From: Ananas comosus
Lineage: Eukaryota; Streptophyta; Magnoliopsida; Poales; Bromeliaceae
NCBI RefSeq assembly: GCF_001540865.1
Contig: NC_033629.1
Span: forward strand, 10,480,733 to 10,544,732
Length of the DNA: 64,000 bases
Direction of reading: 5' to 3'
In this document: positions 1-12,692 of the stretch, piece by piece
How positions within the stretch are numbered: position 1 is the first letter of the stretch
How the letters are laid out: each line of letters starts with the position of its first letter
Made by a program: the position numbers and the translations under genes
Notes under the pieces: generated by a model
Told to the model about the DNA's origin: nothing
The model's input: the letters and a program-made list of their open reading frames with translations, nothing else
Databases searched by the model: none

Positions 1-840
1 ACACTCTAAAATTTTATTAAATATTTAAATATTTTTTAAAATATTATTAATACCATTTTTAACGGTATGTTTTGCATATAATTTTTTATTTTATTCAATC
101 TCACAATACAAAAAAGTAAATTATTTTTTTTTTCAAAATATTCTCTCCCTTGAGAAAGCCTGCTATATATACAATGCTTCCACCGTATCATTAATAACAA
201 GTCAATTGTAATTTTTTTAAAAAATACAATAAAAATATTTTTTAATAACTGTAATAGAATAGATAAATTCAAACGGGTTAATTTTATACATCTCCTTACA
301 AACATAGTGAATGACAAATATATTTCTATAAAAGTCAACTTTTATACGTTGTCCTTATAAAAGTCCTAATGTTTATAAATATGTCTTTTTACTTTATTAC
401 CATTAAAATATTATTTCTTTTATAAGTAAAATGATCTTCTGGCATTACAAATATGCCCCTCTAAAAGTCTCAACTATTAATTAAAGAGGGATAAAAAGAT
501 CAATTAACCTCATCAATTAATTAGGATTAAATACTTTACCTATGATTAATTAATTTTTTCTAACGGATTATAACGGCAGGGACATATTTGAAAACAGCAA
601 AATTTTTACAGAAACAATATATAAAATTTAAAATATATTTATAATTTACTATATTTATAAAAAAAGTATATAAAATTGATCTAATTAAAAAAAATAATTT
701 AATTTTTTAAAAAATATAATATCATTAACATAATTAGTGTATTCTAAATTTTTTCATCTCTCTATCCTAATGGGTGGATTCTAATTATTAGAAGCACTCC
801 TTTTGACCCACCCCCCACTTTACACCCCCACAACCATCAC
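1..840. other. AT-rich intergenic DNA upstream of the expansin-like gene
   Basis: No gene is recognisable here. The sequence is very AT-rich with poly-A and poly-T runs, and the short open frames in it look like chance. The last 60 bases become C-rich just before the CT microsatellite and probably belong to the expansin-like promoter or leader. Confidence 0.6.
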
Positions 841-846
841 CTCCTC

Positions 847-847
847 A

Positions 848-884
<37 letters not shown>
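847..884. repeat. (CT)n microsatellite in the promoter/leader of the expansin-like gene
   Basis: A nearly pure CT run of about 38 bases lies 120 bases upstream of the chosen ATG, followed by more pyrimidine-rich sequence. CT-rich leaders are common in plant genes, so this probably lies in or near the 5' UTR. Confidence 0.8.
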
Positions 885-886
<2 letters not shown>

Positions 887-991
887 ACACTCTCTTCTCT
901 TTAAAGCCTCCTCCTCCTCCTCTTTCTCTCCCCCCTCCACAAAAACCCAATTCTCTCATTAATCACTTTCCCCTCAGTTTCTCTCTCTAAA

Positions 992-1000
992 AAACCCTAA
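992..1000 (+). promoter_or_regulatory. telo-box (AAACCCTAA) just upstream of the expansin-like start codon
   Basis: The nonamer AAACCCTAA ends five bases before the ATG at 1006. Telo-boxes are known plant promoter/5' UTR elements, frequent in genes expressed in growing tissue. The match is seen directly; its function here is inference. Confidence 0.45.
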
Positions 1001-1005
1001 CAAGC

Positions 1006-1392
1006 ATGTCCATCCCCATCCTCTCCCTCTCCCTCTCCTTGTCTCTCCTCCTCTCTCTCTCTTTGGCTTGCGATCGATGCATCCACCAATCCAAAGCGAC
1101 CTCGTTTTCCTCCTCCCTACCCCTCTCTGGTACAAAATTTTATAAATTCGATTTGGGGGTTTCTCGTTGTGTGCCCTAATTTGTGCTCAAATTGGGTCTG
1201 ATTGTTTCAATTTTGATCTTGTAGCCGGAGCTTGCGGGTACGGCGCCATGGCTTTGGGCTTCAATGGTGGGTTTGTCGCCGCGGGGAGCTCCGCGGTTCA
1301 CCGGGGAGGTGTTGGATGCGGAGCTTGTTTTCAGGTTGTTTTTTTAATTAATTTCATAATAATTCCCAAACCCCCAAAAAAACAAACCCTAA

Positions 1393-1424
<32 letters not shown>

Positions 1425-4003
1425 TTTTTCGCTATTTAAATGATCGCTTCTTTTGGTTTCAACTTTTTAGAACCAAATTATGCGCAATTTTGAAGTTGCC
1501 CAATTTTAGCTTCTTTTTTTTAACAAAAAAAAAAACTTTTGGATCAAACCACACCATGTACTATTTGGAGATTTTAATTGATAGATAGATATAATTCTTT
1601 ATATTTTTTTCGTATATCTGGGTTATATACAAATTTGATAGTAAATTTTGTTTTTATTATTAAATTAATATTATTTTAAATATTTTTATTAATATTATTT
1701 TTAGATAAGATGCAAGAACGCGAAGGTGTGAACAATGGAGGGTGAAGGTGATCCTCACCGACCTCGAGGACAATCGCACGGATTTTGTGCTTAGCGGCGG
1801 TGTTTTCGCGGCCCATGGCCCGCGATGGGATGGCCGCCAGTTTAACAAGCTCCGGTAGTAGATGTCGAGTACAAGCGGTAAATTATGTCTATCAACTATC
1901 TAATAATATTATATTATATATTATATATAATATATAAAAATATATATATATATATGCTACTATACATAATAGTACAAGCCTTGTACTATTGAGTTTCGCG
2001 TTGGATAAAAAGATATGCGGGGTTGGAAGTGATAGTAGCTAGTCTCCGGTTAAATTGATATGTGGTTCGTTTGAAGTGAGGTGGTTGGTTTAATAGTATC
2101 AATCTAACGCGGTGGAAATGAATCATATGTAAGAGTCTAACGGATATAGAAAACGTCAATAGTATCAAGGAACTTAGATTCTAGTCGATTAGTATAAGTA
2201 AGCGAAACCATATATATATTATATATATAATATATTCATCAATTATTAATTACTATATATATATTTTTAAAAAATTTATAAACTAAATAAATAAATAAAG
2301 TGGCATACTGAATAAGAAAAAGTAACTGTTGTCTGAGTAGTTATTTTTTATTTAAAAAAATTATTTTAAAGATTGGAGGTTCAAACTTCTGCTTGCATAA
2401 TTTTTTCACTCAAGAAAAGCTGAGTATGTGAAACTTACTAAGATTGATTGATGGTGATTTTTTTAATTTTTTTTTTTATCTTTTTGGGGACATAGAAACA
2501 ACTTTAGTGGGCGAAATTGCACGGGGAAAAGCTAGCCACTAACTTTTGTTGTAAAATTATTGTTATTATTATTTTTATTATTATTTTTTTTTTTTGCTAA
2601 ACAAATTGCTGAAGAATAAAGTTATTATTATTTGTGAGTGGAAAAACACAAGTTGGTAAAAATGATTGGTAACATAATTTTTTTTTTTACTTTTTCTTTT
2701 TTTTTTTGTGTGTTTTTGGGAGCAGGATACCGTGCGAGTACAAGAACAAGAACCTGTCTATTCGGGTGGAGGAGGGTAGTAAATATCCCAACAACTTATC
2801 CATCAAATTCCTTTACCAAGGGGGTCAAACTGATATTGTTGCCGTAGACGTCGCTGAGGTAACAAATAACTAATACCTACTAACTACTACGCTTCCCTTT
2901 CTCCTTTTTTTCCTCCTCTAATAATAATGATGACAATAAATAGTAATAATGAATGCTAAAACTAAATATATAACTTTACTATGGGGGGTGTAGTGTAGTG
3001 TAGTGTTATTTGGTGTAGAGTAAGTGCTATATGTATTGCACAATATATATTCAAGTACGGTAAAAATGATGTAATTTTTTAATTACTATAAGAATTAGAT
3101 TATTATATTATTGATAGTACTAAGTTATTAATATTATTAGGTTTTTGACCCTCGGAGATAATGTTCTTCTAGAGTTGAGTAGATGTTTTGCAGAATAATA
3201 TAATCCAATGGATGAAAATAATTAAAAAGTTAAATCTTAGAAAACTTGCTAGTACGAAATGCTTGGTGCTTTTGATAGTATATAGTAGCCGAACTCTTAT
3301 TATCAAATTGTTAATCGTAATAGTTTTACATCACCTTATATATTAATAATTTATCAACTTTTAGCCAATTAAATTCGATCATAGGATTTGATTGCAACAA
3401 TTTTGAGAACTAAAGTGTCATCCGACTCATAGTTTGAGGACGAAACGTTCAATTTACTTTTCATATTATAAACTGCGGTGGTAACCGTCACCGAAGAAGC
3501 ATGTAGTTTGTGATTAAGCTGATGATGATAATGATTTTACTGTGGTGTTTCCATTATAAGTGTATTTGGGCGAAAGAGGGCTTAATTAGAGCATCTCACT
3601 TAATTTGCGTAATGCAAATTTAATGCTCTAATTGGACAGTTAGATTAAAATGGATTATAGATCAGATAAGTTTGTACCCGTAATTTTTTTAAAAAAAATA
3701 AAAATAAAAGAATGTTCTTATTCCTTAGTAGTAAAATTTTATTGGTCGGTACAGGTGGGTTCATCTAATTGGCGGTTCATGAGCCGGGAGTACGGACCGG
3801 TCTGGAGCACGAACCGGGCCCCGGCCGGTCCGGTCCAGCTCCGGATGGTGGTGACGGGGGGCTACGACGGGAAGTGGGTGTGGGCCGAGCGAGAGGTGCT
3901 CCCGGTCCACTGGGCCCCCGGCTCGGTCTACGACTTGGGCCTCCAAATTGCTGACGTGGCACAGGAGGGGTGCTACCCCTGCGACACGCGAGAGTGGAAA
4001 TAG
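1006..4003 (+). CDS. EXLA: Expansin-like A protein (five exons; exon 3 frame-broken)
   Basis: Cell-wall secreted protein of the expansin-like A family: a six-stranded double-psi beta-barrel domain followed by a pollen-allergen-like C-terminal domain. Proposed exons are 1006-1129, 1225-1334, 1705-1877, 2726-2858 and 3755-4003, all with GT-AG borders. Exon 1 gives a signal peptide ([20 protein letters not shown]), then [11 protein letters not shown]. Exon 2 gives [20 protein letters not shown] and GVGCGACFQ, the conserved family cysteines. Exon 4 gives [16 protein letters not shown] and [18 protein letters not shown]. Exon 5 gives [27 protein letters not shown] and the family end [22 protein letters not shown] proteins lack the catalytic-type HFD motif of true expansins, and wall-loosening activity is unproven for the group. 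Exon 3 contains IRCKNAKV and [20 protein letters not shown] but in different frames: four net frame breaks, although its total length keeps the correct phase. Either this is a pseudogene or these are base-call errors. Confidence 0.88.
1705..1877 (+). pseudogene. Frame-broken exon 3 of the expansin-like A gene
   Basis: The exon opens in frame (IRCKNAKV) and hits TGA at 1729. The family sequence resumes in a second frame (NNG), a third ([20 protein letters not shown]), then another ([13 protein letters not shown]), and returns to the first at about 1855 (VVDVEYK). The changes look like two single-base losses, one single-base gain and one more indel. Conserved residues survive in every segment, as expected for recent mutation or uncorrected sequencing indels rather than an old pseudogene. 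The other four exons are clean. Confidence 0.7.
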
Positions 4004-4024
4004 TAGATATAAATACATGGATTC

Positions 4025-4292
4025 GGGAAATTTCAATCTAGGTCCCCCACTTTCAAGATAATTACAAAAAGTCCTTAATTATTTTTTTTTTTTGGAAAAG
4101 AAAAAAGCACCACCTTTTATGTGAGTTTATAAATCTTAAGCTTTTCTTTCGAGAAATGACGCTCACGTAGCTGGGACTTTTATGAAGGAAAAATTACCAA
4201 TTTAAGAAGCTTAATATATAAAAAGATAGAAAATTAATTAAGGACTTTTTTTGAATTGTTTGAGAAGTAAGGGACCAACAGATGAATTTCCC
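4025..4292. repeat. MITE-like inverted repeat directly 3' of the expansin-like gene
   Basis: The left end GGGAAATTTCAATCTAGGTC and the reverse complement of the right end (GGGAAATTCATCTGTTGGTC) match imperfectly. Both continue into a shared AGTCCTTAATTA block about 45 bases inside. The element starts 21 bases after the expansin-like stop codon, so it probably forms the 3' UTR or polyadenylation region. No target duplication is evident. Confidence 0.55.
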
Positions 4293-6093
4293 TTATTAGA
4301 TTCTTTAAGGAACGTCCCTCGTTCTTTCTTCTTCTAATTAAGAAGACGTGGGAGACTAACACACTGGGACTCTGTATTAATCTTTTTGTCTCTTTCCCCC
4401 TCCCCCTTTTTTATTTTCTCCTTTTGTCCCTTTCTTTTTTTTTCTTGTTTTTTTTTTTTTCTGTACATTGAATGAGTAATGTAATATAAAAATATCCGAG
4501 GGCTTAAATATCAAAAAGTCCGGCATTCTAAGCAACGTGCTAACCTACTACTACTGTTTTTAGATTATTATTATTTTAAGCTTATTTACACGTCGTTCTC
4601 CGCAAATTAAGAAGCGTGTTGATTAGTTTAGCTCTTAAATTTTAATTTATGATAATTTTTATTCAAACTTTATAAAGTATTGTAATTAAGTGTTACAGTG
4701 CAATTTAGTTGACTAACCAATATTTTATGTTAATGATGTGAAAGTAATGTGGAAGTGATGTGGCAATTTTAATTATCCTCGCATCGTCAATTACAACAGA
4801 GACGCATGATTTGCACATTAACGATATATTAATATTTAGTCAATTAGTTGGATTATGGGATATGACTGTAATAATTTTGAAAATTCGAATAAAAAATTAC
4901 TGTTGATCGTGCGTTTGGTCCTCAAACTATGAGGAGGGCGATATCTTAGTTCTTAAATTTTATTTTAATATAATTTTTGACTTGGACTTTTAGAATTATT
5001 ACAAATGAAGTCACGCAATCCAATTTAATTAACTAAATGCTAACGCAACGCTAATACAAAAAAGATGTGTCATCTTAATTATTGGCGTATTATTAATCAC
5101 AACACTACTACATACATCACTTTTATGTTAGTAAATTAGGTTATAAAATTTGATTGCAACAATTTCGAAAGTTTGAATGATAAATTATAAAAAATTAAAA
5201 TTTGAAAGCTAAAATATCATCCACCTGGTAGTTTGAAAATGAAACATAAAAGTTACCACAAAAATAATAGTAAATTAAAATTTACAGACTAAAATGTCGC
5301 AAGACTTATAGTTTTATAACCAAAAGTGCAATTTAACTATGATAATAATATTACACTGGTGAAATAACTCGCGTGATGCGACAGATAGGTAATAGAAAAA
5401 AATAAAAATTTATGAAAGAAATGAAAATATGAAAATATAGATATCACATGATTATTGAGAATGGGGTAGTTGGCGATGGCATCGTACACCGTCCTTGCCG
5501 AGGACACGTGAGGAGCAACGGATGGAGCCCGAACAGCTCCGAGCGGCGAACGAGAAGAAAAATGAGAGAGAAAAGGAAAACTTAAAATCATGGAAGGAGA
5601 GATTCAAAACAACTGCATAGGTGAGGTGAGGGAAGAGAGAGGGATGCCGCTATCAGTTTGTGAGATAAAAAAAAAAAGAGAGAAAGAGAGTTAAAGGATG
5701 TGGCTGTGAGAAAGAAGAAGAGATTTACTAAAGTAAAAAAAAAAAAGAAAGAAAAAAATTTAAAATAAATAGTAGATACCACCACCCTCAAATAAAGGTG
5801 GTACAGCCACACATTGGATTTAGACATGAGAAATCATGTATAGAAGATATATAGAAGTATAGATATGGGTGTAATAGTCACCATGTGTTTTCTCCTACTA
5901 CATATATGTATGTGCTTTTGCTTCAAAGTTCACATGCTATAAAGCTATTTTTTGAGTAGGTCCTCCCCTAGGAAGCACTTCTGTAACCTTGCATATTTGA
6001 AAATGCAGTAGCTTGACATTTGATAAATAAAATATTTAAGTGATTCCAGCTGTAGATAAAAATGCCTCAAAAAAAAAAAAAATATGTTGTTTA
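4293..6093. other. Intergenic DNA with two degenerate copies of a dispersed repeat
   Basis: No gene is recognised. About 4600-4900 and 4915-5335 share phrases with 9575-10330 (such as CTTAAATTTTAATTTATGAT and a TAGTTTGAGGAC/AAATGAAAC end block), so they are old copies of one dispersed repeat. About 5340-5830 has purine-rich low-complexity sequence and a short GC-richer patch at 5470-5560 with no supported coding frame. Confidence 0.5.
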
Positions 6094-6400
6094 GGTACTG
6101 TTTGGTTCGGGTATAAACAAGAACTAGCTATTACAGGGATGGGTACAAGTATAGGGATAAGAAAAATAGCGTTTGGATAACAATTGGGTTGTTCCTGGGG
6201 ATAAGAAAAATAGCGTTTTGATAGATAATATGGAATAAGAAAAATATTTGGTAATTTTATATAGAAAATAGAGGTGTTGATGGGAATAGTTATAACCGGT
6301 TATTGTAGGTAACCGAGAATTACTGTTCTCGGATAAAAAATTAGCGTTTAGGTATAAAGGGGATAAGCAGTCTATCCCTATCCCCTAACTAAACACTGCC
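6094..6400. repeat. MITE with GTTTGG-type termini
   Basis: Ends are GGTACTGTTTGGTTCGGG on the left and, reverse-complemented, GGCAGTGTTTAGTTAGGGG on the right. It contains short internal direct repeats (GGGATAAGAAAAATAGCGTT occurs twice near 6150 and 6200). The length of about 307 bp and non-coding content fit a Tourist- or hAT-like MITE. The target duplication is not clear, so the superfamily is unassigned. Confidence 0.6.
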
Positions 6401-9400
6401 AGTTTAGACCCCGAAAGTAAAAGCTTAAGTTTAAATCCCTTGATTTTGACTTTAAAAAACTATTGATGAAGTTTCGATTATATAAATATTTTGGCTCGAT
6501 CAGATTAATGCTACTGCAAAAGTATAGTTTGAGTAAACCTAAAATCTTATTTAAGATTTAATTCACACTAGAAGCTTCAAAAGTATTGTTTTTTCGTCTA
6601 AGTTCTAATAGTTCTTAAAAAAAAAATAAGAGATTTTTGGACTTTCTATGATGTGAAATAGAGAATCTGTTTCAAAAAATATATTCAAAAAAGTACTAAT
6701 AACCTTTCAACTAAAGCCCTCTTAATAGCCTTCTAACAATTTTCAAATTACCATTTGGCCTTTTAAGGATCCAAAAGTTTATTCAATTTCATTTTCACAA
6801 CCATAAAGATGAGCACGTCTCCTGTATTTTCGAAAATGCATTCAGATTATTTTCGATAATAAGACATCTGATTCGACGACCAACTCCATTAAACATAATA
6901 TATACTATTAGAACTATTTAGAAAGTAAATTTTATAATTTTTTGATATTATTTACTAATTGTTCAACGGGTCAAAAAATGACTATCTTAATAGCATTAAT
7001 AAGTTGCACAGTATAGAACAATCCAAATTTGGTAAAATTTTAATAGCAAATTCTGCTTGCCATCAATAGCGAGATCAATATTTTCATTTAAAATTTAAAT
7101 CGTTTATCACTATTTTTTATAAGATTTTTATCTTCATCCATTCATTTTGAGGTCATCTATTTTCTCAACAAACGAAGTCAACAATTTATGAGATTCGATT
7201 TTTAAATAGTTCCAACACTATAGATTATGTCTAACAAAGCAAAATCACTGAATCGAGTATCTCATTACCGAAAATAATTTAAAAGCACAAAAACTTTGTA
7301 CTTTCGAAAGTACAGCAGCCTAGCTCATAAAAAGATAAAAATTTTTGGACGCTTTTCAAATAGAAAACTTGTTTTAGAAAGAGGCCAAACAAGCGCTAAG
7401 CAGAGGTAGAGACAAAAGTGGATAAGCTTAGGTCAGGATAATGGGCCTATTATGAACTAGAGTTGGGTCCACAAAATAGCAAAATATTGTAATGTGCATC
7501 CACAATATTGCTAACTAAGAGACCTACCTAATTATAAGTGGAGTTAGTGAATAGGATTACTATGTAAACACATAGATTAATTGTTGTCTCAATAACTAAC
7601 ACTTTGGCTCTTGCTACCTTAGTTTGAGATTTGTGGGACAACATATGTTTATGTGATGGTAATTAATGGGAACAAAATGGTGGTCTCAATCCAATCAACA
7701 ACATAATGAACTTTGGAAGTTGGGGTTGGTTGGGCATGGGGCTACTCTTTGCCCTAAAAATTCCTAGACGCTAAAAAGACTAGTTTGTTGTTTCTTTCAT
7801 GCCATTATAAATATATTTTTTTTATTAAACAGCTTTCTTAACCATAAAAAAAGACTGCATGCAATGAATAATGGTCTTTTATGAATAAGGCCAATGCAAA
7901 ATCACCAACTTTTAACTTATTCTTTCTTTAGTCCATTGCTGTTTTGATTCCAAGTACTTCTTTGGCCTTCTCTGTAAAATTTAATGCGCAAAAACGGAGA
8001 ACCATTAAAAATTTCAACCAATTTAAGGAGCTATAAAACCAAGCTACTACTAATACCTAGTACTTAGACATGTAGATGCCAACAATGTGATAATGTTGAA
8101 ATTTGGAAGATTCTTTTTTTGGATCATAATTTTCCAGCTCAAAACATTATGTTGCTATGTACATCTTCTTTTCTTTTCTTTTTTTCTTTTGACTAATTAC
8201 TTTGCATGCAAATGCACATACCAAAGTACTAGATATGAAAAGAGTGCTTCTTTAGCGCGCCGCTGATGCCATTTAGGAGCCATCATGGAATAGTCGAATA
8301 ATTTCGCATTAGATTGATAAAATTAGGTCAAGCATACTTCAATTTTTTGTAATAATAATAACAAATTTCAATAATTCAAACATAGATAGTTACTGCATGG
8401 TAATCATACTTCGCATTAATTGTTACCCAAAATAATAATGTTATGCCAAGCATATTGAATATTATGCTATTCAAAAAATCAATACGTTTTAACACGCACT
8501 AAGCAGGACTGCGGAATTATTGTGACAAATAGAATCTTCGCGATCTCTCCTTGCAACAAATTCCGAAAAATTTTCAAAAAAAAACAAAAACTCCTATTGA
8601 AAACCTCTATACCTTGTCATTAAATGTAGAGTAGGTGATTACACAACAAATTAATTTAACTTCAAAGTGAGCAGGTTTCCTATCATCTTCAAATGATAGC
8701 ACTCATTGAGAGAAGTGTAAGGCCATGAACACACATACACATGTCAAAGATTATTAAGTAGCTAAGATTGGTGACCAACCAAGGAGGTAATGACATCAAC
8801 TTGATCTCTCACTCATGTACCATGTTAGTTAGTTTTCACATCATTTTAATTAGTTAGAGTTGTCTCATTTATTGTCTAATAAAAACTCATATTGAACCTA
8901 AGCTCATTGCAATAATTAAACTCCTGAGGATAACCTACAACAAGGACAAGCACATCACCTACCCTCAATAGAGAAAAAGCTACTTTGGTTGAAAAAAGAG
9001 GATTGGTATCTGGTACTGTTATTTATAGCTGTTCTTATTAGTGGATTGTACTAAGCCAAAAGTAGAAATGCCTTGTTGTCAAAAACTTGTTGGTTTTAGT
9101 CCAAATTGGGAAAAGGGCTTTTTGGATTGGGGAATCATTGCATGAGTGCTAAGCACATCAAATGTCATGTATCTGTTTGGGTGGGTATATATCTTTACCT
9201 AAACCTAACTAACTATAAGGTCTAGTATATGCTTCAAACCATTTGTGAAGCACAAGCTACATATAGTCTTTTTAATATCTTATATGTGTGAAGTGCTTTG
9301 GATTCCTTGCTTTCGAATATTCTAATAATTTTAGAGTTAGAATTTAGAATATAATAATAATACTTAGGATTTAATAATGTAATTAATATTTGAAATATAT

Positions 9401-9580
9401 ATATTAATGATATTGTCATGTCATCAACAGCATTAGAGGATATCTTCTAGCGTACATGTAGCAGCTCTCTTTATATATTTAACACTGCCCCCCCCAATAT
9501 GGGTTAGAGGCTTTTTGATGGTCCAAACTTTTGGTACGGCATTCCATAGAATTTTATTTTTAATATTTTATATAAAAGGA
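6401..9580. other. Intergenic DNA without a recognised gene
   Basis: AT-rich sequence with no open frame showing family resemblance and no obvious RNA gene. It includes long low-complexity A/T stretches. Nothing here could be assigned. Confidence 0.5.
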
Positions 9581-10330
9581 TAAATTGCATATTTTGTTTT
9601 CAAACTGTAAGGCAGGTGGTTTTTTGGTTCTCAAAGTTTAATTTTATTATTATAATTTCTAGGGAAAACTTCAAAAACCCTCCCTGTGGTTTCATGCATT
9701 CTCACTTTACTACCCCGTGGTTTAAAACGTATCAATTTGCCCCCCTGTGGTTTCATTTTTATCTTTTCGGAAGCTTTTTCGTTAACATTTCGTTAAATTA
9801 TATACAAAAAACTTCAGATAACCATCTATATTTATCGAATATTCACTTTAGTATCCTTTAATTTTAACTTTGTCACTGATTTAAGAAAAAAATAATAATA
9901 AAATTGATAACAAAAAGAGAAAAACGAAACCACAGGGGGGCAAATTGATACGTTTTAAACCACAGGGTACTAAAGTGAGAAAGCACGAAACCACAGGGGG
10001 GGTTTTTGAAGTTTTCCCTAATTTCTAATGCAAACTTTTAAAATTACTATGGTCAAGTGCTCTAACCTAATTTAATTAATTGACTAAATATTGATATATC
10101 GTTAATGCAAAAGTAATGTAACAGCGTTATAATTGATAAGGTGTTGATAATTAAGATGTTATATCACTTGAGCATCAGCGATCCGTCAACATTTGGTAAA
10201 ATAAATTGGGTCAGAGGACTTGATCGAAGCAATTTTGGAAGTTCGAGCCAAAAATTACAATAAATTAAAATTTGAGAACTAAAGTATCACCGGCCTTATA
10301 GTTTGAGGACCAAATATACAATTTACCTTC
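9581..10330. repeat. Older dispersed repeat interrupted by a Mutator-type MITE
   Basis: The left part (9581-9661) reads like the 'AAATTGCATATTTTGTTTTC' end of a dispersed repeat. The right part (10019-10330) carries its other end (ATAGTTTGAGGACCAAATAT, AATTTACC). The two parts are split exactly at the 9-bp duplication flanking the MITE at 9662-10018, so the MITE inserted into this older element. Related degenerate copies lie at about 3350-3460 and 4600-5335. Confidence 0.6.
9662..10018. mobile_element. Mutator-type MITE with ~100-bp terminal inverted repeats and perfect 9-bp target duplication
   Basis: The left end GGGAAAACTTCAAAAACCCT is mirrored by the right end, and the inverted match runs for about 100 bases through two CCCTGTGGTTT blocks. 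Immediately outside, TAATTTCTA occurs at 9653-9661 and again at 10019-10027. A 9-bp target duplication with long inverted repeats is diagnostic of Mutator-like elements. There is no coding content, so the copy is non-autonomous. Relatives lie at 28478-28898 and 31408-31831. Confidence 0.88.
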
Positions 10331-10592
10331 CTAATTAAGTTTAGGTCAGTACCAATCTTCTAAATTACCTTTACTATTTTACCTAATCCTAACTCAACCT
10401 GGCTAATCCATTGTTATCTCTATTATCTATTCTAACTTATCGAGTTTAGGACGAGCATATATATATTAAACTCAGGGATTGATCAAGTCATATTAGATTA
10501 TCGATCTCATATAGCCTTTTTATCAGATTCAAATACGATCAGACTCAAATATGATCCCCATGGTGTGATCCAATTTAAAAGTTGCAAAATGG

Positions 10593-10625
<33 letters not shown>

Positions 10626-11038
10626 ACCTACCTAAGTAGGATTGCAGTAGTGTTCCAATCTAAGGGGTTTGGTAGGGGAGATGTATGTAATGAGCCAACA
10701 ATTTTTCCCTACATGTTCTTGTCATATGCAAGCACATGCAAAAGTGAGTTGGTAGCTTCTTGTATTTTCTCATGTGGTAACAAATTTCAAACTTGAGAGA
10801 GATTCTGATTGACTTAGCTATATATGTGCATCTTGTTTACAAATCGTGCTACGTATTTTAAAGCAAAAATTTCAATTTAGAGCTCTTATATATATATGCT
10901 ACTGCAGAATTATTTAACTATATACTAGGCAGATGATCGGCATTATAATGCAATACTAATAAATTTTTTTTAGCATTGTTTATTTAAAATCACTAAAATG
11001 TTGTATATCTTAACTACTTAGCATGATATTTACGTTTA
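10028..11038. other. Intergenic DNA with poly-A tract
   Basis: No gene is recognised. A run of about 32 A residues sits at 10591-10622. The rest is AT-rich single-copy-looking sequence apart from the end of the older repeat up to 10330. Confidence 0.5.
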
Positions 11039-11421
11039 CGGGGCATTTGGTTTAGCGTAAAATGAACCAAAAAAATTATTTTTAGTATGAAAAATACTTT
11101 TCCGCCTGTTTGCTTCGTCGTAAAAATATTTTTCCCGTGAAAGTACTTTTACGGGTTTTGTGAAAAATTGAAATTTTCGTTTTCCCCTTACTTTCGGCAG
11201 AAAACTCAAACTCAAACTGTATAAAACTTTTTTCATTTATTTTTTTCACCAAACCAAATAAATATAGATTTTTTTCTTTCAACCAAACAAATGTTGATGA
11301 AAACTATTTTTCTTTTTCCCTACAAATCAAATATTACAAAGCGTAAAACTTTTTTTTTCCCACTTAAAATTTTTTCACAAAAAATTATTTTTCATGGTTT
11401 TAAGTAGAACCAAACAAACCC
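11039..11421. repeat. Tourist/Harbinger-like MITE with TTA flanks
   Basis: The left end CGGGGCATTTGGTTTAGCG and the right end (reverse-complemented GGGTTTGTTTGGTTCTAC) share a TTTGGTT core and similar subterminal GTAAAA/TTAAAAC sequence. TTA flanks both sides (11036-11038 and 11422-11424), the usual target duplication of PIF/Harbinger-type elements. The open frames inside are chance. Confidence 0.6.
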
Positions 11422-12676
11422 TTACCTTAATAAGAAGTATCAAATACATACTTTAGATTCAAAACAAGGATAAAGAGTCCAAATACACTGTAATTCCAAA
11501 TTTCATTATCACTACATTCATTAAAGTAGTTATTGGGAAAAATTATATTCAATAGGTTTTGGTAAGGGGGACTTGTTGATAACTGTCAACATCCTCCTGA
11601 GACAGCATTGATGCATGAAAAAAAAAAAACAATGGGGATGGGTATCTTTGTAGGTGGAAACTTAGCTTTAGTCAAAATTAAGGTGAGATTATTAAATTAG
11701 GGTGACATCATGTAAATTAGTTCTATGACTTCCCAGTACCTAGTGAAAATGTAGTGTTATAGTGACTCTTATTTTTGCATCAAAACCATCAAAATAAAGC
11801 CTCTAATAATAATATTGAGCTAGACTAAAATGTGGATCGTAAGCACTAACTAACTATGTTAAAAATAAGTGCTTACAGAAAAGATGCACCAATCGCACTT
11901 AAGAGTTTGGTTATAGTAGTCACGGGCTTCAATTTGACTCAACTCATCTGAGTATTAGGTTTTTTATTGAATCTCTCTCTTTATCTTTAGGTCTATTGTA
12001 GACCGCAGTCCCACTCAACTTATTATGCCCAACCAATTTAACTTATTAACCTTCTGAACCGAACCTACTATTACAGGGCAGAAAGTTGAATCTAGTTTAG
12101 TCAATAATAAATAGCTAGCATATAATACTCCTATAACTAAAATGAAGAGTTCACTTCTATATCATTCCCCACAATAGGTCATCAAAATCAACACTCAGTA
12201 TTGTTAAACTAGACCTAGACCATTTAAACTTTCTAATTTTCATATTCTATGATTTTTCAACCCCGTTTGCTTAGTATTCAATTGGTCTCGGTATCAATTA
12301 TTTCTAATTGTTAATATAAGGTGAAATTGAGGCTACTTGATCAGTAGACAAATAATATCGAATAATCGTGAAATTTGAGTTTTAAAAGGTTCAAATTGAT
12401 TGTCGATTCAGATAACACATTGTCGGAAACTACGCAAAAGGCAAACTCTCCTGTTCACACAACTAGCCTAACCTTAGAAATATTTCATATATAACAGATA
12501 ATTTAGTTTTTACATTATATAATCTAGCTAATTGGTTAATTATAAAGAGTAATAATACGCCTAAAAGCATAATTACAAACTACATAGTCATGAGTTTTAA
12601 GAACTTGTTTTGAAGCGTAGCGTTACGCTATTACAAATTGTGTGTGATAAGCACTCTTTAAAATTATTTATAAAAA
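11422..12676. other. Intergenic DNA without a recognised gene
   Basis: AT-rich sequence; no conserved coding frame, RNA gene or clear repeat was seen. Confidence 0.45.
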
Positions 12677-12692
12677 AATAATGCTATACTTT

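Noticed and set aside
5337..5827. Minus-strand open frames near 5.3-5.8 kb
   Set aside because: Phe/Ser/Leu low complexity from purine-rich DNA on the opposite strand; no family resemblance.
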